DNA of 64,000 bases from Nymphaea colorata (lineage: Eukaryota; Streptophyta; Magnoliopsida; Nymphaeales; Nymphaeaceae). A program made the translations under genes and the position numbers. Within the stretch, counting starts at the first letter, position 1. Every line of letters begins with the position of its first letter. The notes under the pieces were generated by a model. It searched no databases. It was not told the DNA's origin and worked only from the letters and a program-made list of their open reading frames with translations. Of the stretch, positions 12,210 to 23,299 are shown in pieces. The stretch covers positions 2,754,001 to 2,818,000 of the forward strand of contig NC_045147.1 in the NCBI RefSeq assembly GCF_008831285.2. The letters run 5' to 3'.

Positions 12210-14330
12210 TACTTTTCATCTTATAAAAGACATCAATAATATTATTTGAATCAAAACATTTGAACAATTTGTTTCTCAATACAAAAGTAGACAATCTGCA
12301 AGGAATTCATCCTCTATTTTGTTACGCAACCTTGTTTTAATAAGTTTTATAGCAAAGAATGTCCTTTCTATGGTTGCAACGAAAGCATGAAGCGTTAGAA
12401 TGAGACTAAGCAACTTGTATATGTAATGATATCATTCACTTTTTCTATTACGTATCAATGCTTGAGAGACATTTGATAGTATATTTAAAATTTGAAAACT
12501 TGGATGATGACAAATATCATTCTTAAACCTATAAAATTTGAGTCTAGAAAACCTTCAAGACAAAATTTTTTTTATAAGAGTGTATGCATCTTGTACAATA
12601 AATGACTCATATTGATCTCCAGAGTTGAATGTTGATTCTCATTGAATCTACTATTCAACTCTACTAACTGGGAATCAATGGCAGCAACAAAAATATCAAC
12701 ATGATAATGATGTCTTACTATAATAAAATTATGTTCACAACGATAACGTGATCCTCTAACAAAATATTGGACATCCATATCTTTAATAGGGATATCATGT
12801 GTCACTTTATCTTAAAATTTCTTATACCAAGTGCAAAATAAATACAAAGTCAAATGATGTAATCATGTTGTAAGCTAAATTACCTTTACCCCATATTTGA
12901 TATGTTGATCCATTGTCTCTCAAATTTTCTAATACTACACATGTTGCATCGAATATTTTTATCAAATTACACACATGAGATCCTCATCTACTATGACCAG
13001 GTCACTGCAGTGATCCAATTTGATTAAGTCTATTTTTTGTTTCAAGTTCATCTATAGCAATTCTAAATGCAATTTCATTTGTTCGAGCTTCATACAATTC
13101 ATCATTATGTTTACTGTTTGCGTTAACAACATTAGTTATATATGTTGATTGTTTAAAAAAGTTATGAACATCGACAACTTTTTTTAAAGCTGTAACAAGT
13201 GCAAGTTATAATCTATGAGCAAAACAATAAACATAATATGTATAAGGACATTTTTTCAAAATTAATACTTGCGATCTATTACATTTACCTCGCATATTAC
13301 TAGCACTATCATACTCTTGACCTCGTATATCTTGAATACTAAAATTATGTTGAGACAACAAAGTAGAAATTGCATTCTTCAAAGTAACTGTTGTAGTATT
13401 CCTCACAAACACAACATCTAAAAATCTCTCTTGAACTTGACTTTGCTTATTAACAAATCTAAGAACAACAACTATTTGCTCTCTTTTGGACTGATCTCGT
13501 ACTTCATCAATAGTAATGCAATATTTAGCATCACCAATTTTTTTTCTATAATTTGAGCTCTCACTTTGTTTGCAAAAACATGTAAAATTTCTTTCTGAAT
13601 TCTTGGTGATATATATTTAGCATTGTTTGGGACATTATCCAAAACTTATGCAACTCTATCATTATAACTAGCTAAAGTTTTGATAAACTCAATAAAGGTA
13701 CTTTGATTCAATGAACTTGAACTTTCGTTATGGCCTCTAAAACTACAAGCTTGAAATGCCAACTAACGAACTGCATCTATAAATGCCTTCAATCTCAAAC
13801 GGTTGTTATGAACAACCTCTGAACTTTGCTTTTCAATTATTTTATCTATGTATTTGCTTTGACAACTTAAGTCATTAAATGCTTATATATTCATATTATA
13901 GGGTGAATTTTGACTTGACCCCTCATGACTACGAACTGCATATGTTTTCTCACTATCACCTACCCTCTTCCAAGCTCTAAATCCTTTAATAATAAATGAA
14001 CTGTCATTTGAATTTGCGGTACTAAAAAGATAACATGAAAAACAAAGATGCACTATTTGTCTTGGGAGAATATTTTAACCATGAAAATATTTAAAACTAT
14101 AAAGCTTGAAATTTACAACGATGATTTGAAAGACCTGACACTAGATATCTATGAAGCTTGTGCTAATATGACCCATGATTAATATATGCTCGCCTAACTT
14201 CATCTTTCTTATTTACTGATATCTCTTACATAGAATGTCGCACCCATGGATCATGCACGATGCTTTCTACAATTTGAATTTTTGAACACTTAAAAGGTGG
14301 AGAATCCGAGTAAAAAAAAAACATCAAGAG
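12210..14330 (-). pseudogene. hAT-superfamily transposase relic with TTF-type zinc finger (ZMYM/TTF-hAT group)
   Basis: Reading from high to low coordinates, pieces of one protein appear in the expected order. At about 14320-14110 is the TTF-finger lead (HDPWVR... then KKDEVRRAYI). At about 14020-13940 is FIIKGFRAWKRVGD, typical of the finger core. At 13412-13206 is the transposase core with NFSIQDIRGQEYDSASNMRG and CFAHRL. At 12805-12572 is a block with FVAAIDSQLVELNSRF. At about 12425-12290 is the hAT C-terminal dimerisation block (ATIERTFFAIKLIKTRLRN). Stops and frameshifts separate the pieces and parts are missing, so the gene is dead. Terminal inverted repeats were not identified. Family assignment is by remembered motifs but the order of blocks makes it strong. 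Confidence 0.88.
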
Positions 14331-14334
14331 CTTT

Positions 14335-15330
14335 TGGACTAGAACAACCAGCATTTTGGTTTTCTCCCTCTTGGTTTTCTCCGTCTTGATCAATAACTTG
14401 TTTTTTTTTTTAAATAATCTTGAATATTTTTTATCATATTCTCAATAAGCTAACACAAAAAATTTGAAATTTAAAATAGACAATAAGATTCAAACATATC
14501 GAAATAATCAAATTTGAACCATTTCAGCCGGTTATAACTCAAGCATAATAATAAAAAAGGAAAAAATCAAAATTGTGAAACAAATACCATTATTCTGTAG
14601 AAATTTTGAAATGCAGCAACAAACAATGTCAAAAGAAAATTCAATAGTTAACATGGCAATAATATATTCTACCATGTTAGCCAAAAACTAAAGGGACATA
14701 ACCACATAGATGATAGATACAAAACTTAATTTCCAGTCTAAAAGGTCATAAAGCTTCAATATGGATCACAGGTGGATAAATATGATCTCAAACCTTTCAG
14801 GATCGGTTGGCTCATGTTTACATTTGGATGTAAATCAGTTGATATACGTAATGGTTAGATATGATTCCAACTATTAAATCTACACATATTTCAAGTTAAA
14901 CTTACATTATATATTTGAGGCCCTACCAAGTTAAGAGGATTGAACTAGAGTAGAGTAGCATTACGTCAGCACTAATGAGAAAACAAATGACATGCACCTA
15001 ATTGCATGAATTAATCAGATAAAAAAAGCACTATGCAGCTTAAACTGACAAGTAATTTGGATGTTTATCAGTTTGAACTTGAACTTTCTGAATAACATTG
15101 TATTCATGTGCAAATTCTTTTTGTAGATGAATCAATTCATCTGCATGTCATAAGTAATTGATAAGATCAGCCACAGAAGCTGCTTGGTATAAATGGATAA
15201 AATGTTAAATTTTCATGTCTAGGACCAACCATCTTCTCAAACATCAGCTACACATAAAGATGGAACTTGACAAACATTGCCATTGGTGACAATACAGCTA
15301 ATGTCCAGTAGTGGTGGCTTGCTTGCAATC
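14335..15330. other. Intergenic AT-rich stretch
   Basis: No coding family or repeat structure was recognised between the hAT relic and the gene fragment to the right. Confidence 0.45.
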
Positions 15331-15334
15331 AACT

Positions 15335-16172
15335 ACCCATTTGTGTGCCACTCTCAAAGTTGAGTCTGAAGCTCATGTTCAGCCAAAACCCTTGACGAAC
15401 CTAATGAGGACAGCTTTTCTTTCAAATCAGCGGCTGCAAAATAGCAGATATAACTAGAGTGCATGGCCACAAAGCACCAAATCATGAAGGTGCAGCTTAG
15501 ACAAAGGTGAGAAAACATATACAGAAAATGGATAGCCACTTAAAATTTGAACCAAGCAATGCCAGATTCAGACACACATTGGTAAGGTCAACCTTTTAGT
15601 ATCATGGATCAGCGAAAGAAATTCCTCCACAACTTTTAAGGAAGCAATTATTAGAAATCAAATAAAACAAGTTTAGATTTAACATGTGTGTTTGTCAAAC
15701 ATAGTTGCGCAATCTATATATGTGATCATCACCACTATGAGTATGAATTAACAAGAAGATGCAAGAAGAAAGATATTAAAATTTTAACTTATGAAAAACA
15801 TGAATTTAGAACCAACCATAAAACAGCAGAGAAAGAAGACAACATTCACCTGTTGAACTTGTTGCACTTTGTAGAACAATGAAAAGTTGTTTCCTCCCCT
15901 CCCTTATGATTGATGATGCCTTGTTTCTTGAATTACCACTAGTGGATATGCTCTGTAAGATGGGTTCAGAGTCACCACTTGACAAAAAAATAGGATAATG
16001 GAGAAATACTAAATAATTTAGACTGCTGCTACTCGTGTAACTGAAAAAAGTATGGTTGCTAAATTTAGCTTAGGATGTACTATTATAGATTTAATGCGTG
16101 GAAGAGGATAGACAGCCTCTCCTCCTTGTTGTGATAATATTCCAGTTCTATCAGTGGGTTTAATTCCTGAAA
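15335..16172 (-). pseudogene. Broken host gene fragment resembling TWD40-1 (WD40 subunit of the TPLATE complex)
   Basis: On the minus strand an exon-like segment begins at about 16171 after a TTTTTCAG acceptor and encodes TGILSQQGGEAVYPLPRIKS then IIVHPKLNLA. After a frame change, about 15975-15850 encodes GNSRNKASSIIREGRKQLF then IVLQSA and ends at a donor (CAG, then GTGAAT). Across an intron of about 416 bp a second exon starts at 15433 after TTTTGCAG, in phase, encoding ADLKEKLSSLGSSRVLAEHE and LQTQL. It then meets an in-frame TGA where the family continues. The order and content match a conserved stretch I recall from plant transducin/WD40 proteins of the At3g50590 (TWD40-1) type, which act in endocytosis. 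Because an intron is kept, this is a genomic duplicate, not a retrocopy. The frame change, the stop and the missing rest of a ~1600-residue protein mark it as a pseudogene. The family name is from memory and less certain than the gene-like nature. Confidence 0.62.
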
Positions 16173-16579
16173 AAGAAGAGAAAACAAAGAAGAAACATAC
16201 TACTACGGCATACAAAAGAATTACAGGAAAAGCCGGGCAGCTGACATTAGATAAAATGCTAAAATCAATAGGATATTGGATGGTAATATTTTCTTCATTG
16301 ACTTGCTAGTTGTCACTGGGATCAACAATCATCTATTCTTTTAATTGTTCAGCTAACCGAGAAATCGATTCTATCAAAACATAGGAAACTGAAGGAGAAA
16401 GATAACGTGGTCAATATTCTTATGTTGCTACATGACCTGCATGCTCATGTCATTGTTCTTGAACCCTCGTTTTAGTAAAGAGTCCTTGTCAAGATTCGCT
16501 TTTAAGCTGCACCCATAAGGGCATGATCTCCAATGTCGATTGCGATGGTCCTTGGGACCGGATCCTGGTCATCTAGGAC

Positions 16580-18780
16580 AGTCAGGAGGTAGCCTTGATT
16601 GAGGCTAATTGTTACGAATATTAGACAGAAGAACAGAGTATCTCGTATTGATTGGTGTTTCATTTAGAAGGACCGTTTGGAGGGATCTGAACTTGTGGTC
16701 AGTGTATCCTTTCTCCCACAGACGACATTTGACCACTGCACTCTGGTGTTTCAATCTAGAAGGTCAAGTCAAAGACTCCTCAGGAACTATGTGTTTAATT
16801 CTACTATTGCTGGCTTAGGGACGAGGACTACATCAAATATATTGAGCTTGTTTGGTCTGAAGCTACTTGGGGATGCCCCATGATGAGACTTATGAAGAGG
16901 TTGGAAGCAACCGAGAAAGTGCTAAGTAGCAATAAAAAGCTGCATGGAAGACGTCTAGCACAACAAATTGAGGCAGTTAGACAGCGGATGGTTGCTTTTC
17001 AAGTGCTCAAAAAAAGAGGAAACTTCAACCTCATCTTGGTTGAGGCGGCTTGCGGGGATGAATTCAACCGGCTGCTCTTCATGGAGGAGGAATTTTGAAC
17101 AAAGAAGACACTCGTGAAGTGGGTTAAAGCAGGAGATGCTAATACCAGATTCTTTCATGATCTGGTCAACAATATGAGAGGAAAGCGTAAGCAGAGTGGA
17201 AGTTTGCGATCATTTGTATGAGGACCCCCAGGCTATTTTAGACAAGTGCACTGACCTTTTCGAGGGGATTCTTGGTGTGTCTAATGGATCAGGCCAGCTG
17301 TCACATGATATGATAGATGGACCATTTGTCACTGAGAACAATAGCCTTTTACAGTCCATTACAGATGAGGAGAATCAATGGACGGTTATGGAGGCGGATG
17401 CAGAGTTAGCTCCTGGACTTGATGGGTTCCCAAACGGATTCTACCGGGCTTGCTGCGCATGGTGCAAAAACGGTGTAACCTTGGGGATCCGTAGTTTCTT
17501 TGCATCGGGTAGGCTTCTTCGTAAGGCCAGCCGATCACATACTGTCATTGTCCCCAAATCCCCACATGAAATGAATCCAGAACTTCAAGCCTCTCTCTCT
17601 CTTAGTAACAGCACTGTCAAATTCATTAGTCGAATTATGGTGTGTAGAATGCGGCCTATCCTCTGCCGCATTGTAGATGCTAATCAGCATGCTTTTCTGC
17701 TAGGGCGCAGCATCCAATAATGCTTTCTCCTAGCTCATGAGGTGCTCCTCTCCATGAACATGAAGAAGGAAAAAAAATGGTGTGTCTTAAAACTAATTTG
17801 AGTAAAGTTTATGACAGGATTTCTTGGGAGTTCCTTCAAAATGCACTGAGAAAGTTGAGTTTTGCGGAACCTTGGATCCAAAAGATTAATGATTGGGGTC
17901 ACCTTAGTCTGGGTAGCTTTGACAAACGACTTTTAGTTTGGAAGCACCGTGCCCTTAGTGGGACGCATCAGCTTGATAAGGTATGTACTTTCCACCATAC
18001 TGCAATATTGGTTCATGGTCCTCAAACTGCCAATTAATGCTATAAAACAGATTAAGCAGCTAATCTGTAGGTTCCGGTGGGGTGAATGCAATGGAGAAAA
18101 GCACTTGCACCTTGTCAAGTGGGCTCAGGTCTGAGGGAGGCCTTGGAATCAAGCGAATTCAAGAGGTTAATGATGCAGCTTTGGCTTGTCTGCCAGGTAA
18201 AGTCTAGTTGGCGTTTTCCTTATGGGCTGAGATAATTAGGCTTAAGGACCAAGGGTTAGGGACTGTAAAAGATGGAGGATCAATGTCCCCTTGCTGGAAA
18301 GCTATGTGCCAAGGATGGATGAAGGTGAGGAACAGCGTGAAATAGAAAGTTTATGATGGTCAGGCTTCGAAATTCTGGACGGACCGGTGTTGTGATGGCT
18401 CTCTGATTCTTGACATCTCAGCTGAAGACTGCGGAATTATGCAGCTCACTCATAGAGCTTCGGTGGCTTCTATTGTCCATGCCAACGATCCAGATGCCCT
18501 ATCCGTCTTTACAAACATCCGTGGTTAGTGTCGGGTGCAGGCTGGCAGGAATCATCGATGGTCAGTGCCGGGTGCCCACAGTCCTCCAACCTAGTTTGTC
18601 CATTCTCCCATTGGTGAAGATTTCATTGCGGCACATCTCTCCCGAAATGTTATCCATCAGATACATGAGTTTTTGAAGAGTGGGAGTCCACTGTTAGGGC
18701 GAGTTGATTTCCCGCGCAGGTGTTTTCCTGCACGATACTGAGTGAAAACCACTTATGAATTTTGTTTTATCTCCTTTACT
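16580..18780 (+). pseudogene. LINE (L1-type non-LTR retrotransposon) ORF2 relic
   Basis: Pieces of a plant L1 ORF2 follow in order. At about 16670-16780 is the endonuclease tail (SFLPQTTFDHCTLVFQ). At 17196-17720 is the reverse transcriptase start (ELAPGLDGFPNGFYRA and ISRIMVCRMRPIL ... NQHAFLLGRSIQ). At 17777-17880 is the palm block (TNLSKVYDRISWEFLQNALR). At about 17949-18134 is the post-palm block (PLVGRISLIRYVLSTILQYW). The stretch carrying the YxDD catalytic motif is absent between 17880 and 17945: the palm runs almost directly into the later block. A C-terminal linker continues to about 18780 (ASKFWTDRCCDGSLI). Frameshifts and stops are frequent, the 5' part is missing and the zf-RVT end is cut off. 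It cannot encode an active enzyme. Confidence 0.88.
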
Positions 18781-18859
18781 AGTTCAATCAATTTCTTTGC
18801 AGCTTGCATCACCTTGATATCTATCTCCTCTCCTCTCCATTCTGAAGCAGGCTTACACG

Positions 18860-19473
18860 ATAAGCGTATTGCCTGTATTGTATAATACGAGGAAAAATGC
18901 AAAAAAGGGTTCGATGGCCATTTTTTCAGTTATGTTTTAAAGTTTCAGTTATGTTTTAAAGTTTAAACACTCCTATCTCTCTTTCTCTCTCTCTTCTTTT
19001 TTGTAAAGACTCGGAGAGACGTGACAGATTAATGAAGAAAATGAAGATAATGATGAAGATAATGATGCAAATGACAAGGATTATCTTTGAATCATGAAAG
19101 ATGATAACTCTATGTTTTAAACTTAAGAATTTGATGTAATCTAAGTCCTAAGATTTTATAAAATTTTCAAGTTTAAAATTGTGATGCATGCTTATTATGT
19201 TATTTGAATCTCTGATTTTTTATTTTCGAATGTGTTCTTGATGTACATGAATATTCCTTATGTATGATATTTTTTTAGTATTGAATACATTTTTCTTTTT
19301 TTTCTGATTTTATTTTATTTTTTCAGATTTTTGGATTTTAATGATTTTTTTCTATTTTGTTTTATTTTTAATATTTTTAAATTAAAAATTAACACTACGT
19401 TTGTTATACATTACGATACTGTGTATAGGTCAACCCGACCTATACGCATTACACTACACTTTTTACAATATTG
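18860..19473 (-). mobile_element. Short hAT-like non-autonomous element, minus orientation, relative of the one at 28740-29645
   Basis: Compared in reverse, this stretch follows the element at 28740-29645 block by block. Its upper end carries GTATAGGTC...GACCTATAC palindromic sequence and ends in CAATATTG, against CAATGTTATC in the relative. The middle shares ATAACATAATAAGCA and a CACATTC block. The lower part shares a run of A then G with a CT-rich tract and GAGACGTG. The copies differ by many substitutions and small indels, so this one is old. No matching 8-bp flanks were found, so the lower limit is approximate. Confidence 0.7.
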
Positions 19474-20515
19474 GTCTATTTTATTTTTAAACAACATATG
19501 AGTTTATTTTCTTACAAGTATGCCCAATGTTGCGACAATTATATTATCAGACTTGTTACTTAATTTTAGATCTTATAATGGTTATCTATTAGAAATTAAA
19601 GCAATATCTATTATGACAATGGCATTGTGTACAAAAACGATTTTGTCATTAGTATCATAATGGATGTCAATTATTTACTATGTATCGGCAACATTAAATG
19701 AGATAAATGATCATGTGAATCATTTGGGAATTTCTCTTACTTAAATACATCAAGCGTGTAGTTTCATGTTTTGTATCTGATCGTTTACATTTTTACTTTG
19801 AATTTCACTTAAGGCATTGTCTCATTTTAAATTTTTAATCAAAAAACAATAATTTAGAGGTGCATTTAGATACATAGGCCATCCATTGATATTAAATTTG
19901 AGATACATATGTGGAATTAATTTTTGGAATGCACATCGTTAGGCTAAGTAAGAGAATATAGGAAGTTGGATTTCAAACCAACCTTGCGTGCTCTTAATGA
20001 CATATAATAACTTTGACAAGTGGAAAATTTCATTTGAAATTATTTTTTTATGTTGTTGACTTGTTTTCTTTGGTAGCTTGTAAATGGATAAGCGTCATGA
20101 TATTTCATAACTTAATTTTTAAGGCCTTTTGTAAATTCATGCTTACGAAGATACACATAAACACTAATAAAGAAATATGTATGTCGGAGGGCCGGATAGA
20201 TTTCTATTCATCTTTATGTAGTATTCAATGTTTGAGGAGAAAACCACTTCTTTAGTCCATTCAAGTGTGATCTTTCCAATTTAATTTAGAACATTGGATT
20301 ATTCAAGCATAAAGGGGGTTAGGAGAAAAGAGAGGAGGTATGAGAAAAAGATGAAATGGGCAGTAGCATGGCCGAGGATGACAGAAAGAAAAATTTTAAA
20401 AAGAAAGAAGCAAGAGGAAGCAGGAGGACTGGAAAGTTACATGAACCCGATTCGATCAAGTGCCAAGGTTGCAGAAGGAAGAATGAAAAATGACAAGTAG
20501 GTATGAGTTGAACCA
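19474..20515. other. Intergenic stretch, no gene recognised
   Basis: AT-rich sequence with short open frames at 20013-20255 and 20294-20500 (Lys/Arg/Glu-rich). No family resemblance was seen. Confidence 0.45.
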
Positions 20516-20730
20516 ACTTGAATTTGACTCGAGCTCACTCGGTGAGGCTCGACTCGTTTACGTTAGAAGAATCCAATGTTCTAAATTATAGTGCAATAAT
20601 CACTTAAACAAATCACACTTAAACAAGTTGACCTGAAACTCTACTAAAATCACGAGATTCTCAATGAGTAAAGTTCAAGTTACATGCTCGATTTAATTAA
20701 ACTCGAGCAAGCTCATTTGATATGGGTTAT
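20516..20730. repeat. Degraded CTCGAGCTCGACTCG-type element
   Basis: Contains GACTCGAGCTCACTCGG, GGCTCGACTCGTTTACG and AAACTCGAGCAAGCTCATTT, the same words that fill the well-preserved element at 56730-57192. Ends and target duplications are not visible, so this is an old copy. Confidence 0.6.
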
Positions 20731-20774
20731 TGTTTTTTTTAATTTTCAAACTTATCACCACAAATAAGTATCTA

Positions 20775-20776
<2 letters not shown>

Positions 20777-20816
<40 letters not shown>

Positions 20817-20999
20817 ATATATATATATATATATATAAGATAAGATAACATTGTTGCTCTGGTCAAAGCCTGATTCTTCAGTTGGAAAACAACCAGGATA
20901 TTGGTGGAAAGTGCTCTATTTGGTTTGATCAAAACAAAGATATTTTAGAATTCACTGCATATAGATTGCCAACCAATTATGGACAAAAATAACTTCATA

Positions 21000-21064
<65 letters not shown>

Positions 21065-21065
21065 G
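20777..21065. repeat. Microsatellites: (CT)n-(TA)n and a second (TA)n
   Basis: A (CT)n run at about 20778-20811 passes into (TA)n to about 20837. A second (TA)n run spans about 21002-21064. Simple repeats only. Confidence 0.95.
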
Positions 21066-23299
21066 AATTAAAATCCGCCTAATGCCAGATGTTGCTAGTT
21101 GACAAAATATTTGACAAGCCACTAGCTAAAAGCATCCTGCGGGATGAACATTAACGACACTTCATGGTGCAGAGATGGTTTAATGCAGTTTGTGGTTTTT
21201 TACTAACTAAGTATGTTTAGCCATCAAAATATTCTCAAGGAAAATTGGAAAACAATCTCAGATTAATTGTAAAGAACGGTACATCTTCAACCTCACGAAA
21301 CGTGTCGCTTATGCACGGCCGTGTAGTGGGGAGTGCCACTGTGCCGGCAAGCAGCCGACGCCGCTCCTGATAGATATTGCGGCCCGCTGAGTCGCTGACC
21401 GAGAGCATCATTCTCCGCATATCTTGTGACCTTCAATGTGAATGGCCAGGCAGCCGCTTTCACCAACGGCATCATCAACCGCCATCGGCATCATGTCATT
21501 TATTATCCGGCCAAACATGGAAACCGCCGGCGGCCACCATCCCTTAATTCCCCTCCCCTGATAACGATGTGTTTTTCAAGTTCCCCTGTTCGTTTCATCT
21601 GAAAAATCTTCTAACCAAAAATCGCTTGATGACTTGCTTTGGGAGGTGTGCGATTCTCCATTATATTCGGGTGACCAAAAACCGCTTGATGACTTGCTTT
21701 GGGAGGTGCGCGAATCCCGGTGAGTGGAAGTCATAGAAGAAGAGTAACAACCTTTTCCTTTCCTTTAAGTTGCTTTAGAAACGTAAAACTGTTTATCTTA
21801 TTTTCTTTATTATTATTGAAAGTAAAACAACTTTTTGTAAATCATGTTATGGTGATTTTTTCCCGTGAATGTATCATGGTTGTCTATATCATAAAGTTTA
21901 ACGGTTGCCTATGCCAGAAAGTTTAACGCATTTTAACACATGGATGTTTGATTCACATACTCGTTTGTTTTTTTATCATCTCAATATTTGAGATAGCTTA
22001 TATATATACTTCACAGCTTCGACTTGTAAACTATGGTGACTTTGGGCTTCACCATGGCACTTTTTAGCTCGTTATTATTTATTTTATTCTTAAACAGTAA
22101 TAGTATAGAATAATATCTTATAGTTAACATTTAACGGTTTCATATAGTTTTTAAGAGCATTATCTGGAACTCAATGTTTTCTTATCCAAACAAAAAAAAA
22201 CTAGGTTTTAAAAAAATGAAAAACACCATATTTTTGTGATATGCATTCCATCCAGCTTACAGATAACCTCTTAAACATTTTGAGAGCATTGGATAAAAAG
22301 AACATCGTGTTCCTAAAACTGATATTCTGCAGAACCTTCACATGCTTCTTCGATGAAACATAATGTGATTATGAAAGATTGGATGTTAGTAATCAAACGC
22401 TAAACATAACTACACTGGTTTTTGAAACAAAAACATAATGGTCTTGTGATATGTTTCAATAACATAATGTTTTCTTTAGCAGATGACTTACTATTTAGAG
22501 GGCATCTACTTGTCCAAATATATATTTTTTTCAAATGCCTGTAAACTTACCATCTTCCTGAATTGCATCAATTGAAATTTCATTTTAAGGGCCTATTCTT
22601 TAGCAAGAATTCCATAGACAGGTATCTTCACATGTTTGAACGTTTTGAATTGTCCCCGTTTTAACCACCGGAAGTTGATATGAGAAAAAAAAAGGGTGGT
22701 CACGGATGAACATCCTTTTTCGTTTTTGTGTTTATGTGTGATGGAAGGAGAGACGGCCCTTCGACACGTGAAGATGAATGAAACCGAGCAACTCAGTTCG
22801 ACCCAGAAATGATGAAGCATTTTTAGATTGGGGTCTGTTGTTTGACTTAGTATACAAAAAGAAGATTTGCAGAAGATAACGATAGAGGGGAGAGGTAGAG
22901 AGAAGGATGTCTGATTCATGGTGGGCTTTTTCTTTTTCTATGAGCATACGAAGTTTGCTTTTCTGTGAGCATACGAAGTTTGTACGTGATCATGGTCACA
23001 GCAACAGGACGGGGAGGAAGAATCATTTGGCCACTCACTGTACTCTCTCCATGCGCGAGTGAGAGAGGTCCAACTGTCCCCACGAGAAAAGGCAAGGAGA
23101 GAGGGAGAGATGGTGTGACAGTGAGATCGGAGGAGTCACCGGTTCAACCGCCACGCGCCTTTCAATTCTTTGGTTAACAACCCGACGAAGACGCGAAAGT
23201 TAAGGACCCAAGCCCCCCTCCCTCCTCCTTCCTCTTCATTCCTTCCTTGCTCTACTTCAGGAAGGGCCAGGAAGAGAGGGAGAAAGAGAGATACAGAGT
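21066..23299. other. Intergenic DNA and PPC4 upstream region
   Basis: No gene recognised. Near 21620-21705 a direct repeat of about 35 bp (CGCTTGATGACTTGCTTTGG and GAGGTG) occurs twice, 64 bp apart. About 150 bp upstream of the PPC4 start the sequence becomes GC-richer, with a pyrimidine-rich stretch at about 23210-23255 and a GA-rich leader at about 23260-23299, as often seen in plant 5' untranslated regions. No TATA box was assigned with confidence. Confidence 0.5.
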
